From Lineus longissimus (Eukaryota; Nemertea; Pilidiophora; Heteronemertea; Lineidae), in assembly GCF_910592395.1 (NCBI RefSeq), contig NC_088308.1:14647501-14709500 (forward strand): DNA of 62,000 nt, in the 5' to 3' direction. Positions within the stretch are counted from its first letter, which is position 1. Every line of letters begins with the position of its first letter. A model generated the notes under the pieces. It worked only from the letters and a program-made list of their open reading frames with translations. It searched no databases and was not told the DNA's origin. Of this stretch, positions 1-7,895 are shown one piece after another. The position numbers and the translations under genes are program-made.

Positions 1-118
1 TTGGTGAATTTAGTTTGCTTAAAGCCAAACCACTCATTCACCACTGTGAGCTGTTTTTCTATCACCTCTCTTATGGTTTTGCTTATTTGAAAACCTTCTG
101 TGTTTCTCTCAATCTTGA
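1..118 (-). pseudogene. Probable displaced C-terminal part of the 171-aa Maverick protein
   Basis: On the minus strand a frame with good coding character runs from about 118 to the window edge without a stop. It begins right after the stop of the 171-aa gene but in another frame. The switch falls at a run of eight A residues (minus strand) just before that stop. This suggests one longer gene broken by a homopolymer length change, or a frameshift site. The segment is partial, because the window ends inside it. Confidence 0.45.
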
Positions 119-123
119 TTTTT

Positions 124-639
124 TCATTTTTTTTCTAACTTGTCTACTTTCAGAGGGTACTCTTTATCCTCTGTAAGTTCAAGGGTTATGTAATTATTGT
201 TATCACAGTAAATTTTCATATGGCTTATTCCAATTTCTTTTATGTATTTTTGCCATACCTCACAAAACTCACTTAAACTAAAATGTCGAGAGTATGGAAA
301 TGTGTATTGAGTAATGGTGTCTTTAGTTGTGGTAGAATCATTTTCCAAATGCCGTTCGCAAATTTTCATGACTTCCTTTTCAAGTGTATCTGTTTCAAGT
401 CCAGGAGCAAATAATGTCCTACACCATAATTTTTTATCTAAGGGCTCATGTTTTGTAATTCTGGTTATTTCGACTAGAAATGAGAAAATCCTGACTCCCT
501 CTGGTAGAAAATCACCTGTCCACCATGAATTGTAAAAGGTTATCGATTTCAAAGTAATGGATTTTATGTCTAATTGGTCTGTTAAGTAGTACTCAAATTT
601 GGCTTCATTACATTCTTGTTCATTGATTATGAAGTCCAT
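124..639 (-). CDS. Maverick protein of unknown function, possible structural protein
   Basis: The 171-aa product has no catalytic motif I can name. Its N-terminal third reads as a beta-rich segment (ITLKSITFYNSWWTG) of a kind seen at the start of several Polinton structural proteins, so a virion role is a guess. The start ATG at 639 sits in the element's AT-rich start motif (TTAAATAGAAATG on the minus strand), shared with polymerase and capsid genes. It is divergent from the polymerase gene with a 56-bp gap. Its stop lies directly after a run of eight A, and a second open frame continues beyond, so the true protein may be longer. Confidence 0.6.
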   Translation of the reverse strand: MDFIINEQECNEAKFEYYLTDQLDIKSITLKSITFYNSWWTGDFLPEGVRIFSFLVEITRITKHEPLDKKLWCRTLFAPGLETDTLEKEVMKICERHLENDSTTTKDTITQYTFPYSRHFSLSEFCEVWQKYIKEIGISHMKIYCDNNNYITLELTEDKEYPLKVDKLEKK

Positions 640-695
640 TTCTATTTAATTCAAGATATTTATTGAATTTAATAAATTTTAATCTAATAAATAGA
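640..695. promoter_or_regulatory. Divergent AT-rich promoter/leader between unknown gene and polB
   Basis: This 56-bp gap has almost no G or C. It shows TAAATAG placed 1-2 nt before both outward ATGs: TAAATAGAATG on plus and TAAATAGAAATG on minus. The same string precedes the capsid gene ATG (TAAATAGAAAATG). The symmetry suggests a shared start signal rather than chance AT richness. Confidence 0.5.
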
Positions 696-3600
696 ATGAC
701 TGATAAGAATCAGAAAATACTTTGCACTACATGTGACAAGTACATATCCTACAATAATATGGCTATTCACAGGAGAACCAAAGGTCACTTAAGTAAATTA
801 AATCCGGATTATGTCCCTATTGCTCAACCCCGAGCCCCATCACTGATCCCTAAAACTATGGATAAGAAACTTGCATTTGAGGAAAATGAGCTAGATGGCA
901 TAAAGAAAGTGAGTGGAATAGAAATAGTAAAACAATTTGGCAAGCCTGTAGTCACCATTAGTTTGAAGATTGACAGAGAAGCTAAACAAGTGTATGAATA
1001 CAGAGATAAATTAGAGGAGGTATTATTTCAACTCAATGATTACCATCACAAAATTAGCATATCAGTATTTGCTCAGTTTGATCGTCAGGGTGAAAGTGTA
1101 ACACACCCCATACAGTCTCCAATGGAAAGCATAATTTCAAGGAACCAGGCAATTTATGCCATAACCAACCAGTTAAACTACATTAAGACACAGATTGAGG
1201 AAAGGTACTTTCAAGGTTCTGGACTTACTTTAAATAAAATAGAGTCTTGTAACATGACCATCTGTTCTTACAAGAGGTGTAAAGGTGGTCATTACACTAA
1301 ATTACCATTTAAAACAAAAGCAGTAATAAATGTGGAATCAAATGACAATAAATGTTTTCTCTGGTCTTTATTGGCCGCTAAATATCTTAAAGAAAATCCA
1401 GAGACGGACTTTGTCCTGAGAGCAGAGCTCGAGAGTACATTCAATATCACTACCGATATGCTACAAATGACTTCGTCACGAGAACAGAGTTCGAAAACTA
1501 CTGATATCAAAATCAAATCATTTCCTGTATGTATTCAAAAGGATATCCCTAAGATAGAGAGTGATAATAATCTCAAAATTAATGTGTTCAAGTTAGAGAA
1601 CGAATGGGCTAAGAGCACCTGTGAGGCAAAACTAGAACCTCTCTACCTGTCCAAGAATTATGATGATGATGATGTCATCGATCTGTTGTATTTCAAGGAC
1701 CATTTCATGTACATAAGAGACATCAATCTTTTCTTCAGGACACTAGCTCATAGAGTGTATCTTTGCAGGAGATGCATGAATTACTTTTACAGGAAGTCAA
1801 CACTAGATAAACATAAAAAGAAATGTGGAGAACACGGTTACTGTAAGATTACTTTGCCTCCACCTAACAGTAAATGGTCACAAATTAAATTTGAAAAACA
1901 CTCATTCAAAAATAGAGTTCCGTTTGTGATCTATGCTGATTTCGAAGCGATAAGCGAACCTTGTTCTTCTGCCGAAGGCAACATACCAGTAGTATCAGTA
2001 GAGCCACCTATGATGAAAGAACCGAGTTCAAAGAAACTTTTTAAACAAAATGCATCAGCTGTTGGTGTTTATGTTCACTCAGACTACACACACCTTTACA
2101 GTAGCCAGTATGTGTCTCACAGGGGTGCTGATGTTGTAGATGTGTTCTGTAATTGGTTAATCAGGATGGAAGAACAATTCTCTAATTTATTGAACTGTAA
2201 CTTTCCTCTAACAATGACAGATGAAGACTGGCATAAATATCAATTAGAAACACATTGTTACTATTGTAATCAACCTTTGGGATATGACAAGGTCAAGGAT
2301 CATGATCACTACTGTGGTAGATATCGAGGTGCTGCTCACAACTCGTGTAATTTGAATGAAAAGAAAGCTATGTTTGTTCCAGTGTTTTTTCACAATCTCA
2401 GTAATTACGATTCTCACTTATTTATTAAAGAATTAATGAATAAGCTACCGAAGTACAAGAAACTGAAAATACTTGCCAAAACATCAGAGGAATACATCTC
2501 ATTTCAGTTCGGTTGTTTCAGGTTTTTGGACTCGTACAGATTCCTGCAGACCAGTTTAGACAACATAACCAAATCAATGTTGGATGATGATTTTAAAATT
2601 ACCAGACAGCTGTTCCCAAATACCACTGACTTTAAGCTATTGAGGAAGAAGGGTTCAGTACCTTACTCTTTTTACACATCACATGAAAGCTACAATGTTA
2701 CTTACCTAGAAAAGTCTATGTTTTTTGACGAATTGAAAAAAGAAATGGCACCTGATTCTGCCTATAATGAGGCTAAGGTAATATGGGATCATTTCAAGAT
2801 CAGGAATCACGGTGAGTTCATTGACCTCTACCTCAAAACTGATGTGATCCTATTAGCTGATTTATTTGAGAATTTCAGGAATGTCAATTTGAACTACTTT
2901 CAGATAGATCCCTGTCACTGTTACTCGGCACCAGGCCTAACCTGGCAAGCTGGTTTGAAGTACACAGGAATAAACCTAGAACTACTGACTGATACCAACA
3001 TCTTACTTACTTTTGAGAAAGCAATACGAGGTGGAATTTCGGGTGTTATGGGAACAAGACATGTCAAGGCAGATGAACACCACAAACTACTCTACGTAGA
3101 CGCAAATAATCTCTACGGCTGGTCCATGATGGAACCTCAACCCTATGGTAGTTTTGAAATGATAGATATTGATCCACTCGAGCTATGCTCTCAGGACAAA
3201 GCTCGACTTAACATGAATGTTATCAGTAAAGAGCAGATTATGGCAATTCCAAGTGATAGTGAAGTAGGCTACTTCTTAGAGGTTGATTTGGAGTATCCAG
3301 GAAATATTAAATTTAAGTCAAGGAACTTTCCATTCTGTCCCGAATCTCTCTTTATTGAAGATGATGAATTAAGTCCTTACCAGAGAGAGTTACTGGGTGA
3401 TGATAAAAGATCAAATGTAGAGAAACTAATACTAACACAAAAGGATAAAACTAATTACATAGTGCATTACAGAATGCTACAATTTTACCTAAAGCACGGA
3501 ATGGTACTTAAGAGGGTTCATTCAGTGATAAGCTTTAAACAATCAAAGTGGTTAGCACCATACATTGATTTTAACACTAAAAGACGTATGGACTCTAAGA

Positions 3601-4487
3601 CTGATTTTGAGAAAGACTATTTTAAACTGATGAACAATGCGTTCTATGGAAAAACTTGTGAGAATGTAAGGAACAGGGTTGAAATTGAATTTGTATCGGA
3701 CGGGGAGAGAGCCAGGAATGTAATGGCCAATCCCAGGTTTTCATCGATATGCGTATTTGACGAACATAATGCTGCTATTAGCATGAGGAAAACATCAATG
3801 AAATTCAACAAACCAATCTACATAGGAGCTTCAGTACTTGAATTGTCTAAATTATTAATGTATGAATTCTATTATGAAGTTCTTCAACCGTACTTTGGTG
3901 AGAAAAATATTGAACTGCTGTATCTAGATACAGATTCCTTTGTACTTAACATTAATACTGATGACTTAACTAAAGACTTAAAGGAGTTGAAACACTATTT
4001 TGACTTCAGTAATTATCCAAAAGATCATCCACTCTATGATACCAGTAAGAAGAAGGTACCAGGCTACTTTAAGGATGAGCTAGGAGGAGTAGAGATGACT
4101 GAATTCATTGCCCTGAGAAGTAAGATGTACGCTTACAGGACCAAGACTATGTCTGGAGAGCAAGGCTCGACTAGGACTACGTCCCGAGAACAAAGTTCGA
4201 CAAAAGATTACGATTCTAAGAAATTGAAGGGTATTGCCAAGAATGTAGTAAGGAGAAATATCTCATTTGATGACTATGTTGATTGTCTTGAAAAGAGTAG
4301 GTCATTTTACCACAAGATGAGACACTTAAGATCAGATAAACACCAAATCTATTTGGAAGAAGTTGACAAAAAAAGCCTCAGTCCTTTTGATGACAAGAGG
4401 TTCATACTTGAAGATGGAATAAGCACCTTACCATTTGGAATGTATTATGAAGGCTACATAGATTACAGCGATTCAAACATCGCTTGA
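696..4487 (+). CDS. polB: Protein-primed family B DNA polymerase (Maverick pPolB)
   Basis: This is the replicative polymerase of the element, copying linear DNA from a terminal-protein primer. The open frame extends upstream through a TTG, but the first ATG at 696 follows TAAATAGA and is the likely start (1263 aa). In order: an N-terminal C2H2-like zinc segment; another C2H2-like cluster near residue 360; exonuclease motif I YADFEAI near 413; an embedded endonuclease VII-like patch DHDHYCGRYRG near 535; exonuclease II HNLSNYD near 566; exonuclease III YLKTDVILL near 712; polymerase motif A VDANNLYG near 802; motif B NNAFYGK near 980; motif C LDTDSF near 1076; then the KMYAY region. All catalytic aspartates are present and the frame is intact. 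Six or more double-hairpin repeat units lie in frame inside loops between motifs (1406, 1468, 1956, 3177, 4144, 4174). Confidence 0.95.
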   Translation: MTDKNQKILCTTCDKYISYNNMAIHRRTKGHLSKLNPDYVPIAQPRAPSLIPKTMDKKLAFEENELDGIKKVSGIEIVKQFGKPVVTISLKIDREAKQVYEYRDKLEEVLFQLNDYHHKISISVFAQFDRQGESVTHPIQSPMESIISRNQAIYAITNQLNYIKTQIEERYFQGSGLTLNKIESCNMTICSYKRCKGGHYTKLPFKTKAVINVESNDNKCFLWSLLAAKYLKENPETDFVLRAELESTFNITTDMLQMTSSREQSSKTTDIKIKSFPVCIQKDIPKIESDNNLKINVFKLENEWAKSTCEAKLEPLYLSKNYDDDDVIDLLYFKDHFMYIRDINLFFRTLAHRVYLCRRCMNYFYRKSTLDKHKKKCGEHGYCKITLPPPNSKWSQIKFEKHSFKNRVPFVIYADFEAISEPCSSAEGNIPVVSVEPPMMKEPSSKKLFKQNASAVGVYVHSDYTHLYSSQYVSHRGADVVDVFCNWLIRMEEQFSNLLNCNFPLTMTDEDWHKYQLETHCYYCNQPLGYDKVKDHDHYCGRYRGAAHNSCNLNEKKAMFVPVFFHNLSNYDSHLFIKELMNKLPKYKKLKILAKTSEEYISFQFGCFRFLDSYRFLQTSLDNITKSMLDDDFKITRQLFPNTTDFKLLRKKGSVPYSFYTSHESYNVTYLEKSMFFDELKKEMAPDSAYNEAKVIWDHFKIRNHGEFIDLYLKTDVILLADLFENFRNVNLNYFQIDPCHCYSAPGLTWQAGLKYTGINLELLTDTNILLTFEKAIRGGISGVMGTRHVKADEHHKLLYVDANNLYGWSMMEPQPYGSFEMIDIDPLELCSQDKARLNMNVISKEQIMAIPSDSEVGYFLEVDLEYPGNIKFKSRNFPFCPESLFIEDDELSPYQRELLGDDKRSNVEKLILTQKDKTNYIVHYRMLQFYLKHGMVLKRVHSVISFKQSKWLAPYIDFNTKRRMDSKTDFEKDYFKLMNNAFYGKTCENVRNRVEIEFVSDGERARNVMANPRFSSICVFDEHNAAISMRKTSMKFNKPIYIGASVLELSKLLMYEFYYEVLQPYFGEKNIELLYLDTDSFVLNINTDDLTKDLKELKHYFDFSNYPKDHPLYDTSKKKVPGYFKDELGGVEMTEFIALRSKMYAYRTKTMSGEQGSTRTTSREQSSTKDYDSKKLKGIAKNVVRRNISFDDYVDCLEKSRSFYHKMRHLRSDKHQIYLEEVDKKSLSPFDDKRFILEDGISTLPFGMYYEGYIDYSDSNIA
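1406..1433 (+). repeat. Double-hairpin unit 1, in frame in polB
   Basis: GGAC-TTT-GTCC, spacer TGA, then GAGC-AGA-GCTC followed by GAG. Both hairpins have 4-bp perfect stems and 3-nt loops. It is read by polB as DFVLRAELE, in the poorly conserved linker before exonuclease motif I. Confidence 0.8.
1468..1495 (+). repeat. Double-hairpin unit 2, in frame in polB
   Basis: TGAC-TTC-GTCA, spacer CGA, GAAC-AGA-GTTC, GAA. Relative to unit 1 both sides of the first stem have changed (G/C to T/A), as have both sides of the second (G/C to A/T), so pairing is kept. It is read as MTSSREQSS, a different frame from unit 1 and the same string as in the integrase. Confidence 0.8.
1956..1980 (-). repeat. Double-hairpin unit 3, in frame in polB
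   Basis: On plus: GAAC-CTT-GTTC, spacer TTC, TGCC-GAA-GGCA, i.e. the reverse order of hairpins. The second stem differs at three of four pairs from the usual GGAC/GTCC but pairs perfectly. It lies just after exonuclease motif I. A lone GAAC-CGA-GTTC hairpin follows at 2019-2029. Confidence 0.6.
3177..3204 (-). repeat. Double-hairpin unit 4, in frame in polB, one stem decayed
   Basis: CTC, GAGC-TAT-GCTC, spacer TCA, GGAC-AAA-GCTC. The last arm should be GTCC and no longer pairs fully. It is read as LELCSQDKAR, shortly after motif A. Confidence 0.65.
4144..4201 (+). repeat. Tandem pair of double-hairpin units (30-bp period) in polB
   Basis: First unit 4144-4171: AGAC-TAT-GTCT, GGA, GAGC-AAG-GCTC, GAC. 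Second unit 4174-4201: GGAC-TAC-GTCC, CGA, GAAC-AAA-GTTC, GAC. The first stem AGAC/GTCT is a paired replacement of GGAC/GTCC. The pair is read as a Ser/Thr/Glu/Gln-rich insert directly after the conserved KMYAY motif, a place where related polymerases have a short variable loop. Confidence 0.85.
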
Positions 4488-4490
4488 GTA

Positions 4491-4700
4491 CGACTACGTC
4501 CAGAGAACAAAGTTCGATTAAACTAATGAATAGGGTGGTGCTGATGGTAGTGTTACTTGGTGAAATTCATCCCTAACACCGAAGTCATGATAATAGTGAT
4601 AGTGATACACCACATTAGGATTAGGACGTAGTCCGGGTCCGACTTCGTCTTGAGAGCATAGCTCGAGTCGAACTTTGTTCTCTGGACGTAGTCCGGGTCC
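4491..4700. repeat. Cluster of double-hairpin units between convergent genes
   Basis: Only 3 nt after the polB stop begins CGAC-TAC-GTCC, AGA, GAAC-AAA-GTTC (4491-4515). Further on are a lone GGAC-GTA-GTCC (4624-4634), a plus unit CGAC-TTC-GTCT, TGA, GAGC-ATA-GCTC (4640-4664), and a minus unit GAAC-TTT-GTTC, TCT, GGAC-GTA-GTCC (4670-4694). The 17-mer GGACGTAGTCCGGGTCC occurs twice (4624 and 4684). The cluster fills the gap between polB and the oppositely directed 219-aa gene, so it would lie in both 3' untranslated regions. A role in transcript ends is possible but unproved. Confidence 0.8.
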
Positions 4701-4708
4701 TGTTTGAT

Positions 4709-5368
4709 TTACTGAACTTTTAGTTTTTCTAGCATCTCTGTCTGTGCTAGTTTTTTTCCTTCTTCTAAAAAAGTCTTCTTTAAAGACTCTACATCAACAG
4801 CTGAACTTGCCTCCCTTTGTTTTTTCCTAATGGCATTTTTCATCGAAATGTATTTCTCCTTCTCCTTGAGAATCAAAGTAAACTCATCTGTAGATATGTG
4901 AGAATCGATTAAGGCTTTACTAACCAAATCATTGATTGTGTTCAGTTTTGAAATTGCCAACATTCTGATATTCTCATGCTTTTCAATTTTCTTAAGAATA
5001 TTCTTTTTCTCCCAGCCTAAGGCTGATGAAATAATGGCACTACCTATTGTTACGCCACCCAAAGCTAAGCCTATCGGTGCCGTGATTACACCAGCTAGAG
5101 CGGAAACACCAACAGATCCGGCTGCTACGCTAGTTAAATTAAGGAAATGGCTAATGCCAGTAATTACGCTAAATGCTTTTTTGTACTTTGAAAATATCTT
5201 TCTTCTAAATTCAATCTCGCTTTCTAAGAAACTCTTAACCTCACATATTTGTTGTAGTCTGAAAGCCTGAGGGTTACTTTCTGTATGCTTTTCAGACCTT
5301 TCATAGTTCAAATGACTTTCAGAGTTTAAATTACTTAAATCTGGATAAACCTTATTGTCTCCATCCAT
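4709..5368 (-). CDS. Maverick membrane protein, unknown function
   Basis: The 219-aa product has a charged N-terminal half, a long glycine/alanine-rich hydrophobic stretch at about residues 68-118 able to span a membrane once or twice, and a lysine/glutamate-rich, probably coiled-coil C-terminal part. No enzyme motif is seen. The ATG is embedded in AATTAAATG. It is convergent with polB across a hairpin cluster and starts 4 bp after the stop of the 89-aa gene on the same strand. Polintons often carry small membrane proteins thought to be virion or egress factors, and that role is inference here. Confidence 0.65.
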   Translation of the reverse strand: MDGDNKVYPDLSNLNSESHLNYERSEKHTESNPQAFRLQQICEVKSFLESEIEFRRKIFSKYKKAFSVITGISHFLNLTSVAAGSVGVSALAGVITAPIGLALGGVTIGSAIISSALGWEKKNILKKIEKHENIRMLAISKLNTINDLVSKALIDSHISTDEFTLILKEKEKYISMKNAIRKKQREASSAVDVESLKKTFLEEGKKLAQTEMLEKLKVQ

Positions 5369-5372
5369 TTAA

Positions 5373-5642
5373 TTAGTGGGAATAACTAGAATCAGTTGTT
5401 CTGTCATTTCTAGTGTTTAGTGTTGATCCTACAGACACTACAGGTTTTTGTTGTACATTAAATTTTAAAGGTTTTTCTGACCCAACAGGTTTTTCTGTCC
5501 CAGCAGGCACAGCAGGTTTTAAAGGTTTTTCGGGACCAGGCTCCAACTTTGACTCTACTTCTGCCTCTAATTCTCTATGAAATCGTTCTAATCTTTCTTT
5601 CCAATTACGTGGTCGTTTTGTGTAACCCCAAGTTCTATTCAT
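5373..5642 (-). CDS. Small Pro/Lys/Glu-rich Maverick protein
   Basis: The 89-aa product has a basic, aromatic N-terminus and imperfect EKPLK/EKPVG repeats in the middle. It looks disordered and I recognise no family. It is kept as a gene because its ATG lies in TTAATTAAATG, the same start context as its neighbours, and it fits in tandem between the 219-aa gene (4 bp) and the HNH gene (19 bp) on the same strand. Confidence 0.55.
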   Translation of the reverse strand: MNRTWGYTKRPRNWKERLERFHRELEAEVESKLEPGPEKPLKPAVPAGTEKPVGSEKPLKFNVQQKPVVSVGSTLNTRNDRTTDSSYSH

Positions 5643-6095
5643 TTAATTAAGTAAAATAAAATCAATTCACTGCAAAGAGTAAATTTCTTTCAAGTCTATT
5701 ATTCAACTTAATCATCTCGTTTATGATTTCTGTCTGACTACATATGTTAATGTTCTGGTTCATTCTCATGTTATTATTTAAATTCGATAATCTATCAAGC
5801 AGAATCATATTTTCATCACGAAGATAATCCCCGAAATGCTGTGATATCACTATTTTCCAATTTGGTATTACATCCTGGTCTCGAAAGACAAACCAGTTTT
5901 CACTTCTCATTTTTACCATGAAATCCATTGACCTATCCAATTGATCCTCAAATAGTGTGTAGTCTACTTTAGCACTCTTCTGTCTGTTTTGTGTTTTAGA
6001 CATTGGTCTAATGTTAAACCAAGCAAAGCACAGTTCAGGTTTATCTTTGAATTCCTTGATTGGTAAGACATGATCCAACTCTTCTTCTACTATTC

Positions 6096-6120
6096 GAACT
6101 CTTTTCTCGGGACTTTGTCC
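6096..6120 (-). repeat. Double-hairpin unit in HNH gene, one stem damaged
   Basis: GAAC-TCT-TTTC, spacer TCG, GGAC-TTT-GTCC. The arm TTTC should be GTTC. It is translated on the minus strand as GQSPEKRVR, just before the HNH core. Confidence 0.65.
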
Positions 6121-6205
6121 TATTGGAGATAGACTCCTCTGGTACTTTAACCACTGTGAGAAGAAACTGTCTGTACATCCTAGATTGAATGATGAATTAC
6201 CGGTC

Positions 6206-6233
6206 GGACTTCGTCCTGAGAGCAGAGCTCGAG
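6206..6233 (+). repeat. Double-hairpin unit in HNH gene, intact
   Basis: GGAC-TTC-GTCC, TGA, GAGC-AGA-GCTC, GAG. It is identical to the polB unit at 1406 except for one loop base. On the minus strand it is read as RALLSGRSP, close to the penton C-terminal string RAMLSG. Confidence 0.8.
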
Positions 6234-6693
6234 TACACTCTCCCTTAGAAATGCGGTTTAGACCAACTCTAATTTTGTGTCTGTCTCTATTACCATTTTG
6301 GTCAAGGTAATCCTTTTTGTAATATGAATTAAAACATCATCTGCAGTTACCTCTATTTCCGTCTTTACCAAATTCACCATCACTTAGTAATTTATTTTCA
6401 TAACATTTATTACATCCCTTGATTTTACTTGAACCACATTCTTTACAGTAATCAAGTAGTTTATTACGCCTGTTCTTTTCAAAATTAATTTCAGGTTTCT
6501 TTTCACAGCACTTAACACAATAAATTGTAGGTCCTGAAATTACTGGTTGTTGCTGATACATAGGTTGCTGCTGAAACATAGGTTGCTGCTGATACATAGG
6601 TTGTTGCTGATACACATTGACAGTAGCATTAAATATTGCTCCATCCATTTCTTTCTTTATTTAGTAGGACATTTTTTTTTTAAATTACGTTTT

Positions 6694-6720
6694 TCGAACT
6701 TGTTCTTGTGACTTAAGTCA
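6694..6720 (-). repeat. Degenerate double-hairpin between HNH gene and integrase
   Basis: GAAC-TT-GTTC then TG spacer and TGAC-TTAA-GTCA. Loops are 2 and 4 nt instead of 3, but both stems pair. It lies in the gap just downstream of the integrase stop. Confidence 0.5.
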
Positions 6721-6736
6721 CTTTAGAGACTTTATT

Positions 6737-7888
6737 TCATTTCAATGATTTGATATCAGAAACTGGTAACCATTCATTGAACTTATCACTGTAACCCTTC
6801 CACTTCACTAATCCGTATTTCTTGCCTTTACTGGTCTTGTACCTTAGGATTTTCTCGATCTTGTACTCTAGCTGGTCAGGATTAGGAACATAGCTCAATT
6901 CCTCTTCATAGAAATATCCTTGAATTTCTTCTTTGTGGTAATCCTCAAGCTGGTAGACGATAGGGTGAGTAAAGATGATCTGTTTGATTTGGAACACCTC
7001 CTCAGTGTAGTTGGGCATGTAACCTTTACCGAAAATGGACTTGTACTTTGAAATTCTTACACTGTCACCTACTTTGTACTTTGGATCACCAAATGTCTCT
7101 TTGAGGTGAAGACCGTAAAGATTGTACCACACTGTTCCTTCGTTTTCCATCTTTCTGGTGTCTACAGGTTTCATACCTATTGATGAGTGAAATGTGTTAT
7201 TGTAGCCGCTGACCAGGTCATCCAGAACGTCAATCCACTTGTCAGTCTCCTTAGCGGTGAAATAACGCCACATTTTTTCTTTAAGGGTTCTATTGAATCT
7301 CTCTACTACTGCTGCCTTCTTATCAGATTTTGTGGAGAACCATTCTATGTCATTTTCTGTTAAGAGTTCCTTGAAGTGTTTGTTGTAAAATTCTTTACCG
7401 TCATCAAACTGGATTTTCGTTGGTTTTGCTTCCTCAAATATCACTTTAAATGCATCTCTGATTTCTTCTCCCCTCTTACTCTTAACTGCTAGAGCCCAAG
7501 AAAAACGACTAAATAGATCTATGACTGTTAAAATGAATCTGAAACCCTTATTCTGTTTCTCAAATTTTTGCATGTCAACCAGATCTGCTTGCCATTGTTG
7601 ATCGATGTACGATACCATTGTCTTCCTGAAGGTGAATTTCTTAATGGCCGGTTTGTGTAGTTGGTGAGTTGGTAGTGTTTCTAGAAATTCTTTCACTTCT
7701 TTTTTTTTAATAAGTTTTCCTGAGCGGGACTTTGTCCCTAACAACGAAGTTGTGCTCTGCTCTCGTGACGAAGTCATATCTTCCTTGACCTGTTTCCAGA
7801 TTTTACTCAAAGAACTGTAAGCCACGGGACTCTCAGGGTTGTAGTACAAATCCCTTAGATACTGCTGTGTGTCATCCTTTACATTCAT
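6737..7888 (-). CDS. Retroviral-type integrase with C-terminal chromodomain (Maverick INT)
   Basis: This DDE recombinase inserts the linear element into host DNA. The 383-aa product has the rve core: WQADLVDM near residue 98, FDDGKEF near 160 and ERFNRTLKEK near 196, with about 35 residues between second Asp and Glu as in retroviral integrases. A chromodomain occupies the end, about residues 340-383 (WKGYSDKFNEWLP), as in Polinton c-integrases, and may steer insertion to chromatin marks. No clear HHCC zinc finger is present. Near the N-terminus, residues read MTSSREQST from a double-hairpin unit. The ATG at 7888 is 4 bp from the divergent ATPase ATG within the palindrome CATTTAAATG. The frame is intact. 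Confidence 0.93.
   Translation of the reverse strand: MNVKDDTQQYLRDLYYNPESPVAYSSLSKIWKQVKEDMTSSREQSTTSLLGTKSRSGKLIKKKEVKEFLETLPTHQLHKPAIKKFTFRKTMVSYIDQQWQADLVDMQKFEKQNKGFRFILTVIDLFSRFSWALAVKSKRGEEIRDAFKVIFEEAKPTKIQFDDGKEFYNKHFKELLTENDIEWFSTKSDKKAAVVERFNRTLKEKMWRYFTAKETDKWIDVLDDLVSGYNNTFHSSIGMKPVDTRKMENEGTVWYNLYGLHLKETFGDPKYKVGDSVRISKYKSIFGKGYMPNYTEEVFQIKQIIFTHPIVYQLEDYHKEEIQGYFYEEELSYVPNPDQLEYKIEKILRYKTSKGKKYGLVKWKGYSDKFNEWLPVSDIKSLK
7727..7776. repeat. Double-hairpin units in integrase gene
   Basis: GGAC-TTT-GTCC, CTA, ACAAC-GAA-GTTGT (5-bp stem) then GTGC-TCT-GCTC, TCG, TGAC-GAA-GTCA. Three of four stems pair fully. The minus-strand reading encodes MTSSREQS, as in the polB unit at 1468, so the repeat was inserted in the same frame in two unrelated genes. 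Confidence 0.7.
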
Positions 7889-7895
7889 TTAAATG
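7886..7895. promoter_or_regulatory. Palindromic double start CATTTAAATG
   Basis: The integrase (minus) and ATPase (plus) initiation codons share a perfect 10-bp palindrome with only TTAA between them. Each gene therefore starts with TAAATG. No room is left for a conventional 5' untranslated region from a local promoter, so the signal must overlap or transcripts must start inside the opposite gene. Confidence 0.6.

Larger units (their letters stand above)
5662..6648 (-). pseudogene. HNH-type nuclease gene interrupted by an in-frame TGA
   Basis: Two apparent ORFs (6337-6648 and 5662-6078) lie in the same frame, and the sequence between them is open, so this is one gene of about 328 codons with a single TGA at 6337-6339. 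The N-terminal part has YQQQPM-type repeats, then CxxC zinc pairs (CVKCC, YCKEC, GCNKC) ending in NCR before the stop. After it come CFNSYYKKD and an HNH-like core: LDHVLPI, then NIRPM and N..K. This matches zinc-plus-HNH endonucleases. The stop could come from a CGA to TGA change. Two double-hairpin units lie in frame (6096-6120, 6206-6233). The start ATG follows TAAATAAAGAAAG. Likely inactive unless the stop is read through. Confidence 0.7.

Noticed and set aside
1292-1516. 74-aa ORF antisense to polB
   Set aside because: It lies fully opposite a clear polymerase frame and overlaps two palindromic units, which tend to stay open on both strands.
4491-4700. CRISPR array
   Set aside because: Repeats are short hairpins at irregular spacing in a eukaryotic virus-like element; no spacers of even length.
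6337-6339. Selenocysteine or programmed readthrough at the HNH TGA
   Set aside because: No SECIS-like structure was recognised, and a single nonsense change is simpler. Kept only as a check.
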